From Clostridia bacterium (GTDB lineage: Bacteria; Bacillota; Clostridia; UBA1381): DNA of 37,379 nucleotides. The stretch is taken from positions 1-37,379 of the forward strand of contig JAFRDB010000067.1 of assembly GCA_017404065.1 (NCBI GenBank), read 5' to 3'. The position numbers and the translations under genes were made by a program. Positions 1 to 7,450 of this stretch are shown piece after piece. Numbering within the stretch: position 1 is the first letter of the stretch; each line of letters begins with the position of its first letter. Under the pieces are notes generated by a model. The model was not told where the DNA came from and searched no databases. It was given only the letters and a program-made list of their open reading frames with translations.

Positions 1-302
1 AATGCAACAGCCGACAAAGGGGCTGATTGGCTTTTGATGCAGAATGGACGAAACGAAGTATCATGTGGCAAAACCGCATGATACCTTGCCCGAAGGCGTA
101 CGATGGTACGTCGAGTGGTGAGTTTCGTTCATAGCTTAATGGCATTCAATGAAAAGAGATTTGCTCAAATGAGCAAATCTCTACCGTAATTGTGTTCATT
201 TGTTAATTGTTATATTTATAAACATAGCAATTAAGCCATTAAGTGGTCTGCGCAAAATGCAACAGCCCCTACACCTAAACAAATCGGAAAGGAGACAGAC
301 AA
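1..302. other. Noncoding leader upstream of cotJA with hairpins
   Basis: No convincing gene is seen. An 11-bp hairpin (58-68 with 74-84, one G-T pair) is followed by the motif GGCGTACGATGGTACG at 95-110, which recurs in near-identical form at 27464-27479. A 13-bp perfect hairpin (155-167 with 170-182, loop AA) could terminate an upstream transcript. The cotJ promoter should lie between about 185 and 290. SigE control would be expected from the family, but I cannot point to a convincing sigE -35/-10 pair. Confidence 0.5.
155..182. terminator. Perfect 13-bp hairpin upstream of cotJA
   Basis: AGAGATTTGCTCA pairs perfectly with TGAGCAAATCTCT around a two-base loop. There is no long U-tract on the plus side, so this is a candidate terminator or structured end of the upstream repeat rather than a textbook terminator. 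Confidence 0.45.
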
Positions 303-503
303 ATGGAGAAAAACTGTTGCGCACTGCCGACAGTCGGTGGTTATGGATGCGTAGGATATGCGTATGTTCCCGTGCAGGAGCTTGACAGCGTGTATAGTGT
401 TGATTCCGCTATACGTTCAGGGACATTATTCCCGGAGCTTGATTTGAATATAGACGAATACGGTAAGGTATGCAAGGAATGGAGGGATACTGCGGATGAA
501 TAA
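303..503 (+). CDS. cotJA: Spore coat-associated protein CotJA
   Basis: This 66-residue protein matches the CotJA family. The N-terminal half has the YAYVPVQELDSVYS segment and the centre has the family hallmark GTLFPELDLNI. CotJA is a small inner-coat protein made in the mother cell and encoded first in cotJABC. The start is the ATG at 303, preceded by AAAGGAG. The ORF overlaps cotJB by 8 nt, indicating translational coupling. The assignment rests on the FPELDL motif plus the order cotJA-cotJB-cotJC. The gene appears intact, in contrast to cotJC downstream. Confidence 0.9.
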   Translation: MEKNCCALPTVGGYGCVGYAYVPVQELDSVYSVDSAIRSGTLFPELDLNIDEYGKVCKEWRDTADE

Positions 504-750
504 GAAGGAGCTGTTATATAAGATTCAAAAATATAACTTTGCGGCATACGATCTTCTGCTGTATCTCGATACACATCCTGAGGACAGAAATGCATTTGCG
601 ATGTTCAAGGCTATGGTGAAGGACTATAAGGATCTGGTAAAGAGTTATGAAACGGCGTATGGTCCGCTTGAAGCATACAGCGCTGCGGGGTTTGATACGT
701 TCAGGTGGACGGAATCTCCGTGGCCGTGGGAAAAGGAGGCGAATGTCTGA
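496..750 (+). CDS. cotJB: Spore coat protein CotJB
   Basis: This 84-residue protein matches the CotJB family in size and sequence: helical N-terminus (LLYKIQKYNFAAYDLLLYLD), a THPED segment, a central YKDLVKSYETAYGPL helix and the C-terminal W-x-x-x-PWPWE signature. CotJB is an inner-coat partner of CotJA and CotJC. It overlaps cotJA by 8 nt and its stop overlaps the cotJC start as TGATG, so the three were one coupled operon. The gene is intact, and any polar effect of the downstream insertion would fall on cotJC only. Confidence 0.9.
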   Translation: MNKKELLYKIQKYNFAAYDLLLYLDTHPEDRNAFAMFKAMVKDYKDLVKSYETAYGPLEAYSAAGFDTFRWTESPWPWEKEANV

Positions 751-934
751 TGTTTAAGTACAGTAAGTTCTTGCAGATACCTATAAATATAAAGCATAAG
801 AATCCTCGTCTTGCAAATATTATAGCAACCCAGTACGGTGGACCCAACGGAGAACTTGGCGCATCGCTGAGATATCTGTCACAGCGCTACACCATGCCCG
901 ATGATGTTACAAAGGGGCTTCTCACTGACATAGG
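750..934 (+). CDS. cotJC: CotJC (manganese-catalase family), N-terminal part, interrupted
   Basis: Starting at the ATG at 750 (AAAGGAGG at 732-739, overlapping the cotJB stop), the frame encodes the first ~62 residues of CotJC, including the helix with the first predicted metal ligand (GELGASLRYLSQRY) and ending GLLTDIG. In the family this continues TEE(L/F)xHLEM, which carries the next ligands. Here it turns into unrelated sequence (TYYPKF) and stops at 966-968. The missing residues, beginning GTEELGHLEM, are at 11314-11724 in a compatible frame. The gene is therefore split by a 10,381-bp insertion, and this fragment alone lacks most of the active site. Joined at the shared GG, the product would be 197 residues, close to the family's usual ~190. 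Confidence 0.9.
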
Positions 935-951
935 TACTTATTATCCAAAAT
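917..951 (+). other. attL: left recombination junction of the serine-recombinase element
   Basis: Host cotJC sequence runs up to the GG at 933-934. Element sequence then follows with the half-site TACTTATTATCCAAAAT (935-951), the near-perfect reverse complement of the half-site left of the right junction (11297-11313, 16 of 17 matching). The GG is inferred as the crossover dinucleotide because it centres the symmetric attP and restores cotJC in frame. Confidence 0.8.
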
Positions 952-2502
952 TTTCTCTTTGTCCGTAAAAAAAATACTGTCCTTGATTCCCTTTAAGTAT
1001 ACCTCTATATTATACTTGCTGTGTACTATTATCTTGTCTAATACCTCTTTTGTTATACTGTCGTCAAATACATCAAAACTTGCAAGGCTGTTGATAACAG
1101 AACATATTTCATCAATAAATCCGTCCTTGTTTTCGATTACAGCGATCTTATCACGCTCTGCCTGTAACTCATGATTTAAACTGTCTATTTCCGCTTGATA
1201 CTGCTCTGTAAGACGTTTAAAGTCATTTTCGCTTATCAGATTATCATAATAAGCATCAATATTTTTGAGCTTTTTAGCCTCTAAGCGTTCGATAGCCTGT
1301 TCCGTCCTTTTAAAGTTATACTGTTCTCTTTCCTTATTGCGTAACACATCAGTTACTATTTTGGTGACCTTAGATATAATAGCGTTTTTGTCAACAGATA
1401 TTTCATTTAACGCCTGCAAAACAGCGGATTCTAAAATATCATTTCCTATATCCTTATTATCACAGCCTATTATCTCACCGTTTACCTCATGGGGAATACC
1501 GTTCTTGACCTTGTTATAGCAGTTCCATATTTTGCGTTTACTTCCGTCATTGCGCTTTTTAAAATGTGCTACATATCTTCTTCCGCAGCAGCCACAGTTT
1601 ATTTTACCCGAAAATGCGTAGCGGTTTGAATGCTTGGTTTTGGTGTCCTTATAATTCTCTGATTTCCTCTTAAATTCAGCCTGCACAAAGTCAAAGGTTT
1701 TTCTATCTATGATCGGCTCATGGTGGTCTCTTATATAAACCATTTCTTCCTCACCGTTGTTATATTTCTTATGGTGTGTCAAGAAGTCGGGAGTTATAGT
1801 CTTTTTCTGCAAGAGATCGCCTACATATTTTTCGTTTTGGAGTATAGTACGGATAGATTTGTTTGTCCATTCGCTGTTACCGTTCTTTGTTTTATAGCCT
1901 TCTGCTTGCAGCTCCTTAGCGATAATATGTAGACCCTTTCCTTCAAGATATTTATTGTATATATGCCGTACCAATGCGGCTTCTTCCTCATTTATTGTTA
2001 AAACACCGTTTTTAAGGTGATAGCCTAAGATGTTTCTTCCGAAAACAACACCTTGCTCCATTCGCCTTTTCTGTCCCCATTTTACACGCTCGGAGGTCTT
2101 GCGGCTTTCCTCTTGCGCTATACTTGCCATGATCGTCAAGCGTAATTCATCGTCACTGTCAAGAGTGTTGATGTTATCGTTAATGAATAATACACCCACG
2201 CCTATAGACTTTAATTCGCGTGTGTATTGCAGAGTATCAACAGTGTTTCTTGCAAATCTTGAAACCTCTTTTGTGATTATCCTGTCGATTTTGCCGCTTT
2301 TAGCGTCCCTAATCATATTATTGAATTGTATGCGCTTTTTAGTGCTTGTTCCGCTTATGCCTTCATCGGGATATATATTCACAAATTCCCAGTCGGGATT
2401 GCGCTGTATATATTCTTCAAAATATCTCTTTTGGCTCTCCAATGAATTTTTCTGATCGTCATTATCTGTTGATACTCTACAATACGCCGCTACTTTTAAC
2501 AT
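922..2502 (-). CDS. Large serine recombinase (site-specific DNA integrase/excisionase)
   Basis: This 526-residue protein catalyses cut-and-rejoin recombination through a phosphoserine link. Residues 1-150 are the resolvase-type catalytic domain (AYCRVS with nucleophile Ser11; the RFARNT arginine segment; EESRKTSERVK start of the long helix). Then come the recombinase domain (GYHLKNGVLTIN...NEKYVGDLL), a zinc ribbon (CGCCGRRY...C...C) and a C-terminal coiled coil. I start at the ATG at 2502 (GAGGG upstream, overlapping the 44-residue ORF); an ATG at 2517 is possible. The last residues (L-C-Q, stop) are read from host cotJC DNA. In the predicted excised circle the frame instead continues for 37 codons to 11198. 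The position against attL and the orientation fit SpoIVCA-like excisionases. Confidence 0.93.
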   Translation of the reverse strand: MLKVAAYCRVSTDNDDQKNSLESQKRYFEEYIQRNPDWEFVNIYPDEGISGTSTKKRIQFNNMIRDAKSGKIDRIITKEVSRFARNTVDTLQYTRELKSIGVGVLFINDNINTLDSDDELRLTIMASIAQEESRKTSERVKWGQKRRMEQGVVFGRNILGYHLKNGVLTINEEEAALVRHIYNKYLEGKGLHIIAKELQAEGYKTKNGNSEWTNKSIRTILQNEKYVGDLLQKKTITPDFLTHHKKYNNGEEEMVYIRDHHEPIIDRKTFDFVQAEFKRKSENYKDTKTKHSNRYAFSGKINCGCCGRRYVAHFKKRNDGSKRKIWNCYNKVKNGIPHEVNGEIIGCDNKDIGNDILESAVLQALNEISVDKNAIISKVTKIVTDVLRNKEREQYNFKRTEQAIERLEAKKLKNIDAYYDNLISENDFKRLTEQYQAEIDSLNHELQAERDKIAVIENKDGFIDEICSVINSLASFDVFDDSITKEVLDKIIVHSKYNIEVYLKGIKDSIFFTDKEKILDNKYLCQ

Positions 2503-2630
2503 TTTGTTCCCTCGCATTCTATCTTAGTCAAGCATTTCTGTAGTTCTTCCTCGTTTATCAAGCCACGCTCTTTAAGTGCCTTCATAATACCTATCATCAG
2601 TAATGTGTCAAAGCTGTACTCATTTTCCAT
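2496..2630 (-). CDS. Small SHOCT-like protein upstream of the recombinase
   Basis: A 44-residue ORF, MENEYSFDTLLMIGIMKALK then ERGLINEEELQKCLTKIE, lies directly before the recombinase and overlaps its start. The pattern of a helix followed by xGLIxxEExxK resembles SHOCT-type short C-terminal domains, which often precede large serine recombinases in Clostridia. The ATG at 2630 has GGTGATG upstream. The function is unknown. As a small protein translated with the recombinase it is a candidate directionality factor, but nothing in the sequence proves that. Confidence 0.65.
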   Translation of the reverse strand: MENEYSFDTLLMIGIMKALKERGLINEEELQKCLTKIECEGTKC

Positions 2631-2675
2631 TACTCATCACCTGATATTTGCGGAACAGATAAACCTTTATATTAT

Positions 2676-2717
2676 CTATCAAGTGATTAGTACCGATAAG
2701 TACTAATCACTTGATAG
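2676..2717. repeat. 17-bp perfect inverted repeat upstream of the recombinase genes
   Basis: CTATCAAGTGATTAGTA (2676-2692) and its exact reverse complement (2701-2717) flank an 8-nt spacer. It lies 46 bp upstream of the small ORF and recombinase (minus strand), where an operator would be expected. There is no U-tract on the recombinase side. A repressor or accessory-protein binding site controlling recombinase expression is the simplest reading. A transcribed hairpin is the alternative. Confidence 0.6.
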
Positions 2718-2718
2718 C

Positions 2719-2780
2719 AAAAAAGTCTTCCTATTGGAGTGAAGCGTCAGCGGAACGACCGTCTCGATAGGGACTTTTTT
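2719..2780. repeat. 62-nt dispersed palindromic repeat, copy 1
   Basis: Begins AAAAAAGTC and ends GACTTTTTT, with inner CCTAT/ATAGG pairing, so it folds as a terminator-like hairpin on either strand. A copy differing at only about four positions sits at 37147-37208, outside the element. It could be a host intergenic repeat or terminator family, or a small non-autonomous mobile unit. Confidence 0.75.
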
Positions 2781-3056
2781 ATAATCCATTCCGCTTGAAA
2801 TGTAAACGGTTTTAATAAAACTGTTCCATATAATTTTTATGGCACAACGAGCTTGACCTATTACAAACAGGTCGATTATATCCATAATAATTAAAGAGAA
2901 TGGCTGTATGATTAACACAAACCATTCTCTTTTACTTCTGTTGTCCTTCTAAGACATTTTTACGATAAGATTACAGATCCATATATTACTGATTAAATGT
3001 TTAAGAGACCATATATGAGGAGAATATTTAATGCAGCAAAGACAATGAGTAAATTA
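2781..3056. other. Noncoding stretch with terminator hairpins
   Basis: I see no credible gene. It holds an 11-bp hairpin AAAGAGAATGG (2893-2903) with CCATTCTCTTT (2922-2932), which would end the minus-strand TIR/SPFH operon, and a weaker hairpin around 2855-2873 (GACCTA with CAGGTC). Confidence 0.6.
2893..2932 (-). terminator. Terminator of the TIR/SPFH operon
   Basis: An 11-bp perfect stem (2893-2903 with 2922-2932) lies downstream of the last minus-strand gene of the operon. The stem ends in AAA/TTT and is followed on the minus strand by T-rich sequence. Confidence 0.6.
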
Positions 3057-3572
3057 TTAGTTTTCATGCTTTGTAATAAACTCACCTATAGGAATCATAT
3101 CCTTGGGTACATTTTCAAGAACAATTCTTATCTTCATTCCTTTTGTTGCTTGGTTCATCGGTTTCATGCGGTCGGGAGGTAGAATCTGTTGAACATTATA
3201 CATGTATCCATTTATATAAATTTCATCATTAATTATTAACGCACCATTCAGTATTGTTCCTGTAATTATAGTATACTGTTTTAACTCATTAACTCTTTCT
3301 ATTGACATTTTGAAAAATTTTATTTCATCTTTCTTTACCGTATATCCACAAGCAGAACATATAAATACATTACCATTCAAATCCATATGTTTGCCACAAG
3401 AAGGACATTCTGCTGCACAATCAGGCGCACTGTTAGTTTCAAGGTTATTATCAGAAAATGATTTTGCCAACCTTTCAGCTCTATCCTTATTATTTTTTTT
3501 TGATTGTTTTAATGATAAAGTCAATCCTAATATTGCAATTATAATACACGCTACACCGAAAATAACTTCCAT
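3057..3572 (-). CDS. Membrane-anchored zinc-ribbon protein, function unknown
   Basis: 171 residues. Residues ~4-21 form a single membrane segment (VIFGVACIIIAILGLTLSL), followed by a charged linker and a four-cysteine zinc ribbon (CPSCGKHMDLNGNVFICSACGY, split here by its knuckles CPSC and CSAC). The C-terminal ~80 residues (GTILNGALIINDEIYINGY...ATKGMKIRIVLENV) resemble the beta-barrel of translation-GTPase domain 2, so this may be an EF-Tu-domain-2-like fold. It is the last gene of the minus-strand operon, 18 bp after the TIR gene. Its role is unknown; co-occurrence with TIR and SPFH proteins, which share zinc ribbons and membrane anchors, suggests one complex. Confidence 0.7.
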   Translation of the reverse strand: MEVIFGVACIIIAILGLTLSLKQSKKNNKDRAERLAKSFSDNNLETNSAPDCAAECPSCGKHMDLNGNVFICSACGYTVKKDEIKFFKMSIERVNELKQYTIITGTILNGALIINDEIYINGYMYNVQQILPPDRMKPMNQATKGMKIRIVLENVPKDMIPIGEFITKHEN

Positions 3573-3590
3573 TCAATAATCCCCCTAACA

Positions 3591-5147
3591 TTATATGGTT
3601 ATTCCATTTTTATTTAATTCATTTTTAATGCTGTTCGCATTATTACCATCCATCTTTGCTTGTATGAATGATACTAAACCAACAATTAATCCTAAGACAA
3701 GCCCAAATGAGCAAATCAGTAAAGGTACCACAGATACATAATCCGAGGCTATACAAATTGCCTCTATAATTATTGACACTATAAATACAATAAGCGAGTA
3801 CTTTGAAATTCTTATGTTTTTTTCTTTGCTTGATAATGCTCTTTGATATTGTTGTATCATTTCATTTTTAGCCGCTTCTTTTTTTTCAACGGCTCTATCA
3901 GAAATATCCTTTTTATACCTGTTCTTAGCAGTATTACAGTATTCCATAAGTCGATTTTTTGTATCATCGTCCGCAAATTTTATTGCATTAATATAATGTA
4001 TATTGCTAGAAAAATCAACAGGTCTCTTTTCAAGGTTTTCTTCTTTGTTGACTTTAACATCGATCATCAGCTTTCCAATATATGCCTCTGCATTTTCAGA
4101 ATTTATATTTAGTACTCTTTCAAGTAATTCATCTGCCTTTTGCCATTCGGCTTCTTCTAACAGCAAAAATGCTCTTTTTAACAAAGCATCTGCTTCCGCA
4201 CCATAATCGCGAGCTTGTTGAATAACCGTAGCGGATGTTGCTTCTGGTTTTGTGTTAAGTACCTTATTTATACCTCTTGTCAAATCCTGCATAAAGCCAA
4301 TTTTGCCCATATCCTGACTTTGAAACATAGAAAGCTCATCAGGCAAATCGTATGCGTCCATATCTCTATAACAGGGTATGATCAATTTATTTCTGTCTTT
4401 TTTTGTAATATCTAAAAATCTCGCCCATTCATTTTTAACCCAAACAGCATTAAAGTGTTCTGGCTTTGTACCGATTACAAGCATAACCTTTGCAGAATTT
4501 AAAGCTGCAAAAATATAAGGCTCATATTCTACGCCGAGCTTGTCCTCTAATGTTATACGAGAGAAAAATACTTTGTATCCTTCATTGGTAAGCTGATAAT
4601 ATATATCCTGTGCAAGAGTAGAGTCAATAGTTCTCTTACCGTTTACATCACTCTCTTTATAGCATATAAATATATCATAAGGCTGTTCATTTCTCGCAAT
4701 GTTTAAAATACCTTTTTGGATTTCCGAAATTTTTTCTGCTTCGGCTTTATATAATTCTGCTGAATGATTGTCAGGTGCATATTTTATAGCTTCTTTATAA
4801 TCCAAATCGGCTAAAATAGAATCATTCTGCACTCTGTGACAAGTAGGTATTCGATCATGCGTTCTTGTATCTTCCACATATTCAATACCATATCTTGAAA
4901 GAACGCAGCCCCAATGCGCTTCTGCATTTTCGTTGTCTTCTTCCAAAATGCTTTCATATGTAGCAAGAGCCTTATCAAATTCATTTTGTTGACGGTAATG
5001 CGTTGCGCGGTTAAACAGATTTACTATTCGTTCATCGTTTACTTTGGGTAAAGTCATGGTACTTCCGCAAGAATCGCAAGTAGCATAATTCTGACCTTCA
5101 ATAACCTCTAAATTACCGCCGCACATTTTACATTTTAGTATTGCCAT
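3591..5147 (-). CDS. Zinc ribbon-TPR-TIR domain membrane protein
   Basis: 518 residues. Order: zinc ribbon at 7-27 (CKMCGG...CDSCGS); TPR-like helices ~40-150 (FNRATHYRQQNEFDKALATY); TIR domain ~155-295, starting PYDIFICYKESD, with LAQDIYYQL, GYKVFFSRITLEDKLG, AKVMLVIGTKPEHF and a WVKNEWARFL helix holding the glutamate used for NAD+ hydrolysis in catalytic TIRs; more TPR-like helices ~315-380; coiled coil; two membrane helices ~450-505. TIR proteins often act as NADase effectors in anti-phage defence or as signalling adaptors. Being in an operon with an SPFH scaffold on a mobile element favours defence, but this is inference. The start ATG at 5147 has AGAGGG upstream. Confidence 0.85.
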   Translation of the reverse strand: MAILKCKMCGGNLEVIEGQNYATCDSCGSTMTLPKVNDERIVNLFNRATHYRQQNEFDKALATYESILEEDNENAEAHWGCVLSRYGIEYVEDTRTHDRIPTCHRVQNDSILADLDYKEAIKYAPDNHSAELYKAEAEKISEIQKGILNIARNEQPYDIFICYKESDVNGKRTIDSTLAQDIYYQLTNEGYKVFFSRITLEDKLGVEYEPYIFAALNSAKVMLVIGTKPEHFNAVWVKNEWARFLDITKKDRNKLIIPCYRDMDAYDLPDELSMFQSQDMGKIGFMQDLTRGINKVLNTKPEATSATVIQQARDYGAEADALLKRAFLLLEEAEWQKADELLERVLNINSENAEAYIGKLMIDVKVNKEENLEKRPVDFSSNIHYINAIKFADDDTKNRLMEYCNTAKNRYKKDISDRAVEKKEAAKNEMIQQYQRALSSKEKNIRISKYSLIVFIVSIIIEAICIASDYVSVVPLLICSFGLVLGLIVGLVSFIQAKMDGNNANSIKNELNKNGITI

Positions 5148-5161
5148 TTTTATCCCTCTCT

Positions 5162-5344
5162 TTATATTTTTTGAATTATTTCAGATAATATATCTGTTAT
5201 TTCTCTTAATCGCATTAAATTTATTTGCTGGTAGGTAAAAAAATCATCATCTATGCTATCAGAATATTTAAAATGATTCTTACATATTTCCAAGTCGGAA
5301 TCAATGTCATTTATTAGGTCTTTAAGTTTTTCTTTTATTTCCAT
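5162..5344 (-). CDS. Small charged helical protein, unknown function
   Basis: 60 residues, mostly predicted helix with many acidic and lysine residues (KEKLKDLINDIDSDLEICKN, then YQQINLMRLREITDILSEII). There is no recognisable domain, signal or membrane segment. It lies 14 bp before the TIR gene and 10 bp after the membrane protein gene in the same operon, which is the main reason to accept it as real. It could be an adaptor or inhibitor of the TIR protein, but there is no direct evidence. Confidence 0.6.
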   Translation of the reverse strand: MEIKEKLKDLINDIDSDLEICKNHFKYSDSIDDDFFTYQQINLMRLREITDILSEIIQKI

Positions 5345-5354
5345 TTATTATATC

Positions 5355-5786
5355 TCACTTCCAATAACTTTCCTTTTCTTTTACAATTCCCCTATGCTTT
5401 ATTTCTGCTTTTTCATCAACCTTATTTATGTATTCACTGCCCGATATAAGCGCCATACTCCGTATCGCAAATACTGCAAGTATGGCTACATGAGCGATAA
5501 TCGTAATCTTTACGGACAACGGAACATAATATGCAATGATTGAGAAGATAACATTTACTACACCATATATAACCGCTGTATATATAAATGAAAGTCCCTG
5601 CGGTGGTTTTGTTATGTCGTTCTTATTAAAACATATCAAACTAACAGCTATACCCGTAATCGCTATCAAAGCAAATATATAATCTGTTACAAAAACATTT
5701 GTTATATCTGCTATAAAAAACAGCAACGATACTACAATAGCCGCAATTATAGCAGATACGATAATTCTTATATCATTTTTGTTCAT
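5355..5786 (-). CDS. Four-helix integral membrane protein, unknown
   Basis: 143 residues with four hydrophobic stretches at about 7-28, 33-52, 66-87 and 90-110 (IIVSAIIAAIVVSLLFFIA; YIFALIAITGIAVSLICF; FIYTAVIYGVVNVIFSIIAY; ITIIAHVAILAVFAI). No family is recognised. It lies 3 bp after the SPFH gene and 10 bp before the 60-residue gene. It may provide the membrane platform for the SPFH/TIR proteins. Confidence 0.7.
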   Translation of the reverse strand: MNKNDIRIIVSAIIAAIVVSLLFFIADITNVFVTDYIFALIAITGIAVSLICFNKNDITKPPQGLSFIYTAVIYGVVNVIFSIIAYYVPLSVKITIIAHVAILAVFAIRSMALISGSEYINKVDEKAEIKHRGIVKEKESYWK

Positions 5787-5789
5787 AGC

Positions 5790-7034
5790 TTAACCCTCCA
5801 ATTTCTGACCGCATTCTAAACAGAATTTTGCACCGCCGGGGACATCTTTTCCGCAATTCGGACAGCTTAATTGTAATTTTCCACCGCATTCCATACAGAA
5901 TTTGCCTTTTGGCGTTTTCTTTCCGCAATGAGGACACAGCATTTCATTTTCTGAAAGGGTTTCTATTTTTGCCCCACATTCCAAACAAAACTTTGCATTT
6001 TCAGGCAATTCATTTCCGCACTTAGGGCATTTAGATGTGTTTGAAATGTTTTGAGGTTTCATAGCGTTTCCGATGCTTTCATTTACAAGTCCGCCGACTG
6101 TACTCCCTACACCTGCCATCATGCCAAGACCGACACCTAAATTTGTCATGTTTCCGCTGCCTTCGTTGCTTGCTGCTGACTGTGCTATATCATATCCTCG
6201 TTCCTGTTGATATGTATATCCTTCAATATTGCGTTTTGCCGCCAATCCCTCTGCTTCAAGTATCATTTTCTGTTTTTCGGTTTCTTGACCGATAATATCA
6301 ACACTTTGTTTTAGCCTTGCTTCTGCAATATCAGCATATTGTCTGAAATGTAAGTCTTTAAACCTTTTATATGTACTATTATCTTCAGGCTTTACAATGG
6401 TTGTAACGAAGAAATGTACTAACGATACGCCGTATTCTTCAAAATCGGGCATTAACATTTTATGCAAGCTGTCAGATATTTCTGTCAGCCTTTCATCAAT
6501 CTGAAAAATGCTTACTTTGTGTTCGCGGATATATGTTGACATATATGTTTTAAGCTTTGTCATTAAAAAAGCGCGAAATTTCTGAACAACAGCCGCTTGT
6601 GTCAAATTATTTTCTGTACCTACAATTTTTATAAGCAGTTTTTTACAGTCCGCTACTCTTAAACTCATTTCACCGCTTGCACCTATCTGAATAGGGAAGT
6701 TGTAGGTTGGTTCCATATACTCTATTTTGCTGTCTGTACCCCACTTAACAGCCATCTGCTCTGTCCTGTTTACAAAGTATACCTCACAATGAAATGGGGA
6801 AGTATCTCCATAGGGCTTATTAAAGAACTTGCGTATAAGAGGTATATTTTGAGTTTCAAGCGTATGTCTGCCCGCTTCAAACACATCAAGTAGTTGACCG
6901 TTCATATAAAATACAGCCTGTTGAGATTCATGCACTATAAGCTGTGTGGTAGAATTGAAATCCTCACAAGGGTGTTTCCATATGAATGTGGAATTATCGC
7001 CCTCATATTTAATTACTTGTGCTATATTAGCCAT
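5790..7034 (-). CDS. SPFH/Band-7 domain protein with three C-terminal zinc ribbons (YdjI-like)
   Basis: 414 residues from the ATG at 7034 (GGAAGGTG upstream; the ATG at 7037 is equally usable). Residues ~1-270 form an SPFH-like domain of the virion-core/YdjI type (IAQVIKYEGDNSTFIWKHP; GRHTLETQNIPL; FFVTTIVKPED), a glycine-rich linker follows, then three tandem treble-clef zinc ribbons (CPKCG...FCLECG; CPHCG...FCMECG; CPNCG...FCLECG). SPFH proteins form membrane-associated scaffolds, and YdjI relatives often sit with membrane-stress genes. As first gene of the operon it may localise the TIR protein. A -10-like TATAAT lies at 7083-7078 (minus), flanked by a GTCGCA (7052-7057)/TGCGAC (7102-7107) inverted repeat. 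Confidence 0.85.
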   Translation of the reverse strand: MANIAQVIKYEGDNSTFIWKHPCEDFNSTTQLIVHESQQAVFYMNGQLLDVFEAGRHTLETQNIPLIRKFFNKPYGDTSPFHCEVYFVNRTEQMAVKWGTDSKIEYMEPTYNFPIQIGASGEMSLRVADCKKLLIKIVGTENNLTQAAVVQKFRAFLMTKLKTYMSTYIREHKVSIFQIDERLTEISDSLHKMLMPDFEEYGVSLVHFFVTTIVKPEDNSTYKRFKDLHFRQYADIAEARLKQSVDIIGQETEKQKMILEAEGLAAKRNIEGYTYQQERGYDIAQSAASNEGSGNMTNLGVGLGMMAGVGSTVGGLVNESIGNAMKPQNISNTSKCPKCGNELPENAKFCLECGAKIETLSENEMLCPHCGKKTPKGKFCMECGGKLQLSCPNCGKDVPGGAKFCLECGQKLEG

Positions 7035-7051
7035 CATATCACCTTCCATTT

Positions 7052-7107
7052 GTCGCACTCAAATATTATTATATGACATTATATCACATAATTTTTATTA
7101 TTGCGAC
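7052..7107 (-). promoter_or_regulatory. Candidate promoter/operator of the SPFH-TIR operon
   Basis: On the minus strand TATAAT occupies 7083-7078 with an upstream TG (extended -10). No good -35 is seen. A 6-bp inverted repeat GTCGCA (7052-7057)/TGCGAC (7102-7107) brackets it. The divergently transcribed ribbon-helix-helix protein is an obvious candidate repressor. Confidence 0.4.
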
Positions 7108-7206
7108 TATTTTTTAACTTAAAAGTTGAATATATTTTTGCTTGTATCTTTGAATGCTAAAATCGGTTAAAATTATATTATACTTTTATTGTTCGGAGGT
7201 CTATAT

Positions 7207-7395
7207 ATGGAATTCATAATAAAAAAACCAACAAGCTCAAACCGCACTATCAGAATGCCTGACACTCTTATTGATACTATAGCGAATATTGCAGCTAAAC
7301 AAGGTATTTCTTTTAATCAATTGGTTGTTCAATGCTGTGAATTTGCCCTTGAACACCTACAGCAAAACACTGAAAACAATGAAAATACTAATTAA
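7207..7395 (+). CDS. Ribbon-helix-helix (Arc/CopG-like) DNA-binding protein
   Basis: 62 residues from the ATG at 7207, with GGAGG at 7195-7199. The sequence RTIRMPDTLIDTIANIAAKQ then GISFNQLVVQCCEFAL fits the RHH fold: a short beta strand (RTIRMP) and two helices with the GISFNQLV turn. RHH proteins bind DNA as dimers and commonly repress nearby operons or act with recombinases on mobile elements. It is divergent from the SPFH/TIR operon and convergent with the tyrosine recombinase. The target is not known. Confidence 0.75.
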   Translation: MEFIIKKPTSSNRTIRMPDTLIDTIANIAAKQGISFNQLVVQCCEFALEHLQQNTENNENTN

Positions 7396-7409
7396 AGTAT
7401 GTAATTGCC

Positions 7410-7450
7410 GATATATATTCAGAAGCATAACTAACTTCTGAATATATATC
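7410..7450. terminator. Bidirectional terminator, 16-bp perfect stem
   Basis: GATATATATTCAGAAG (7410-7425) pairs exactly with 7435-7450 around a 9-nt loop. It lies between the convergent RHH and tyrosine recombinase genes, 14 bp after the RHH stop and touching the recombinase stop. Confidence 0.75.

Noticed and set aside
2703..2918. 71-codon minus-strand open frame
   Set aside because: It covers the dispersed palindromic repeat and terminator hairpins and has no ribosome site or recognisable protein features.
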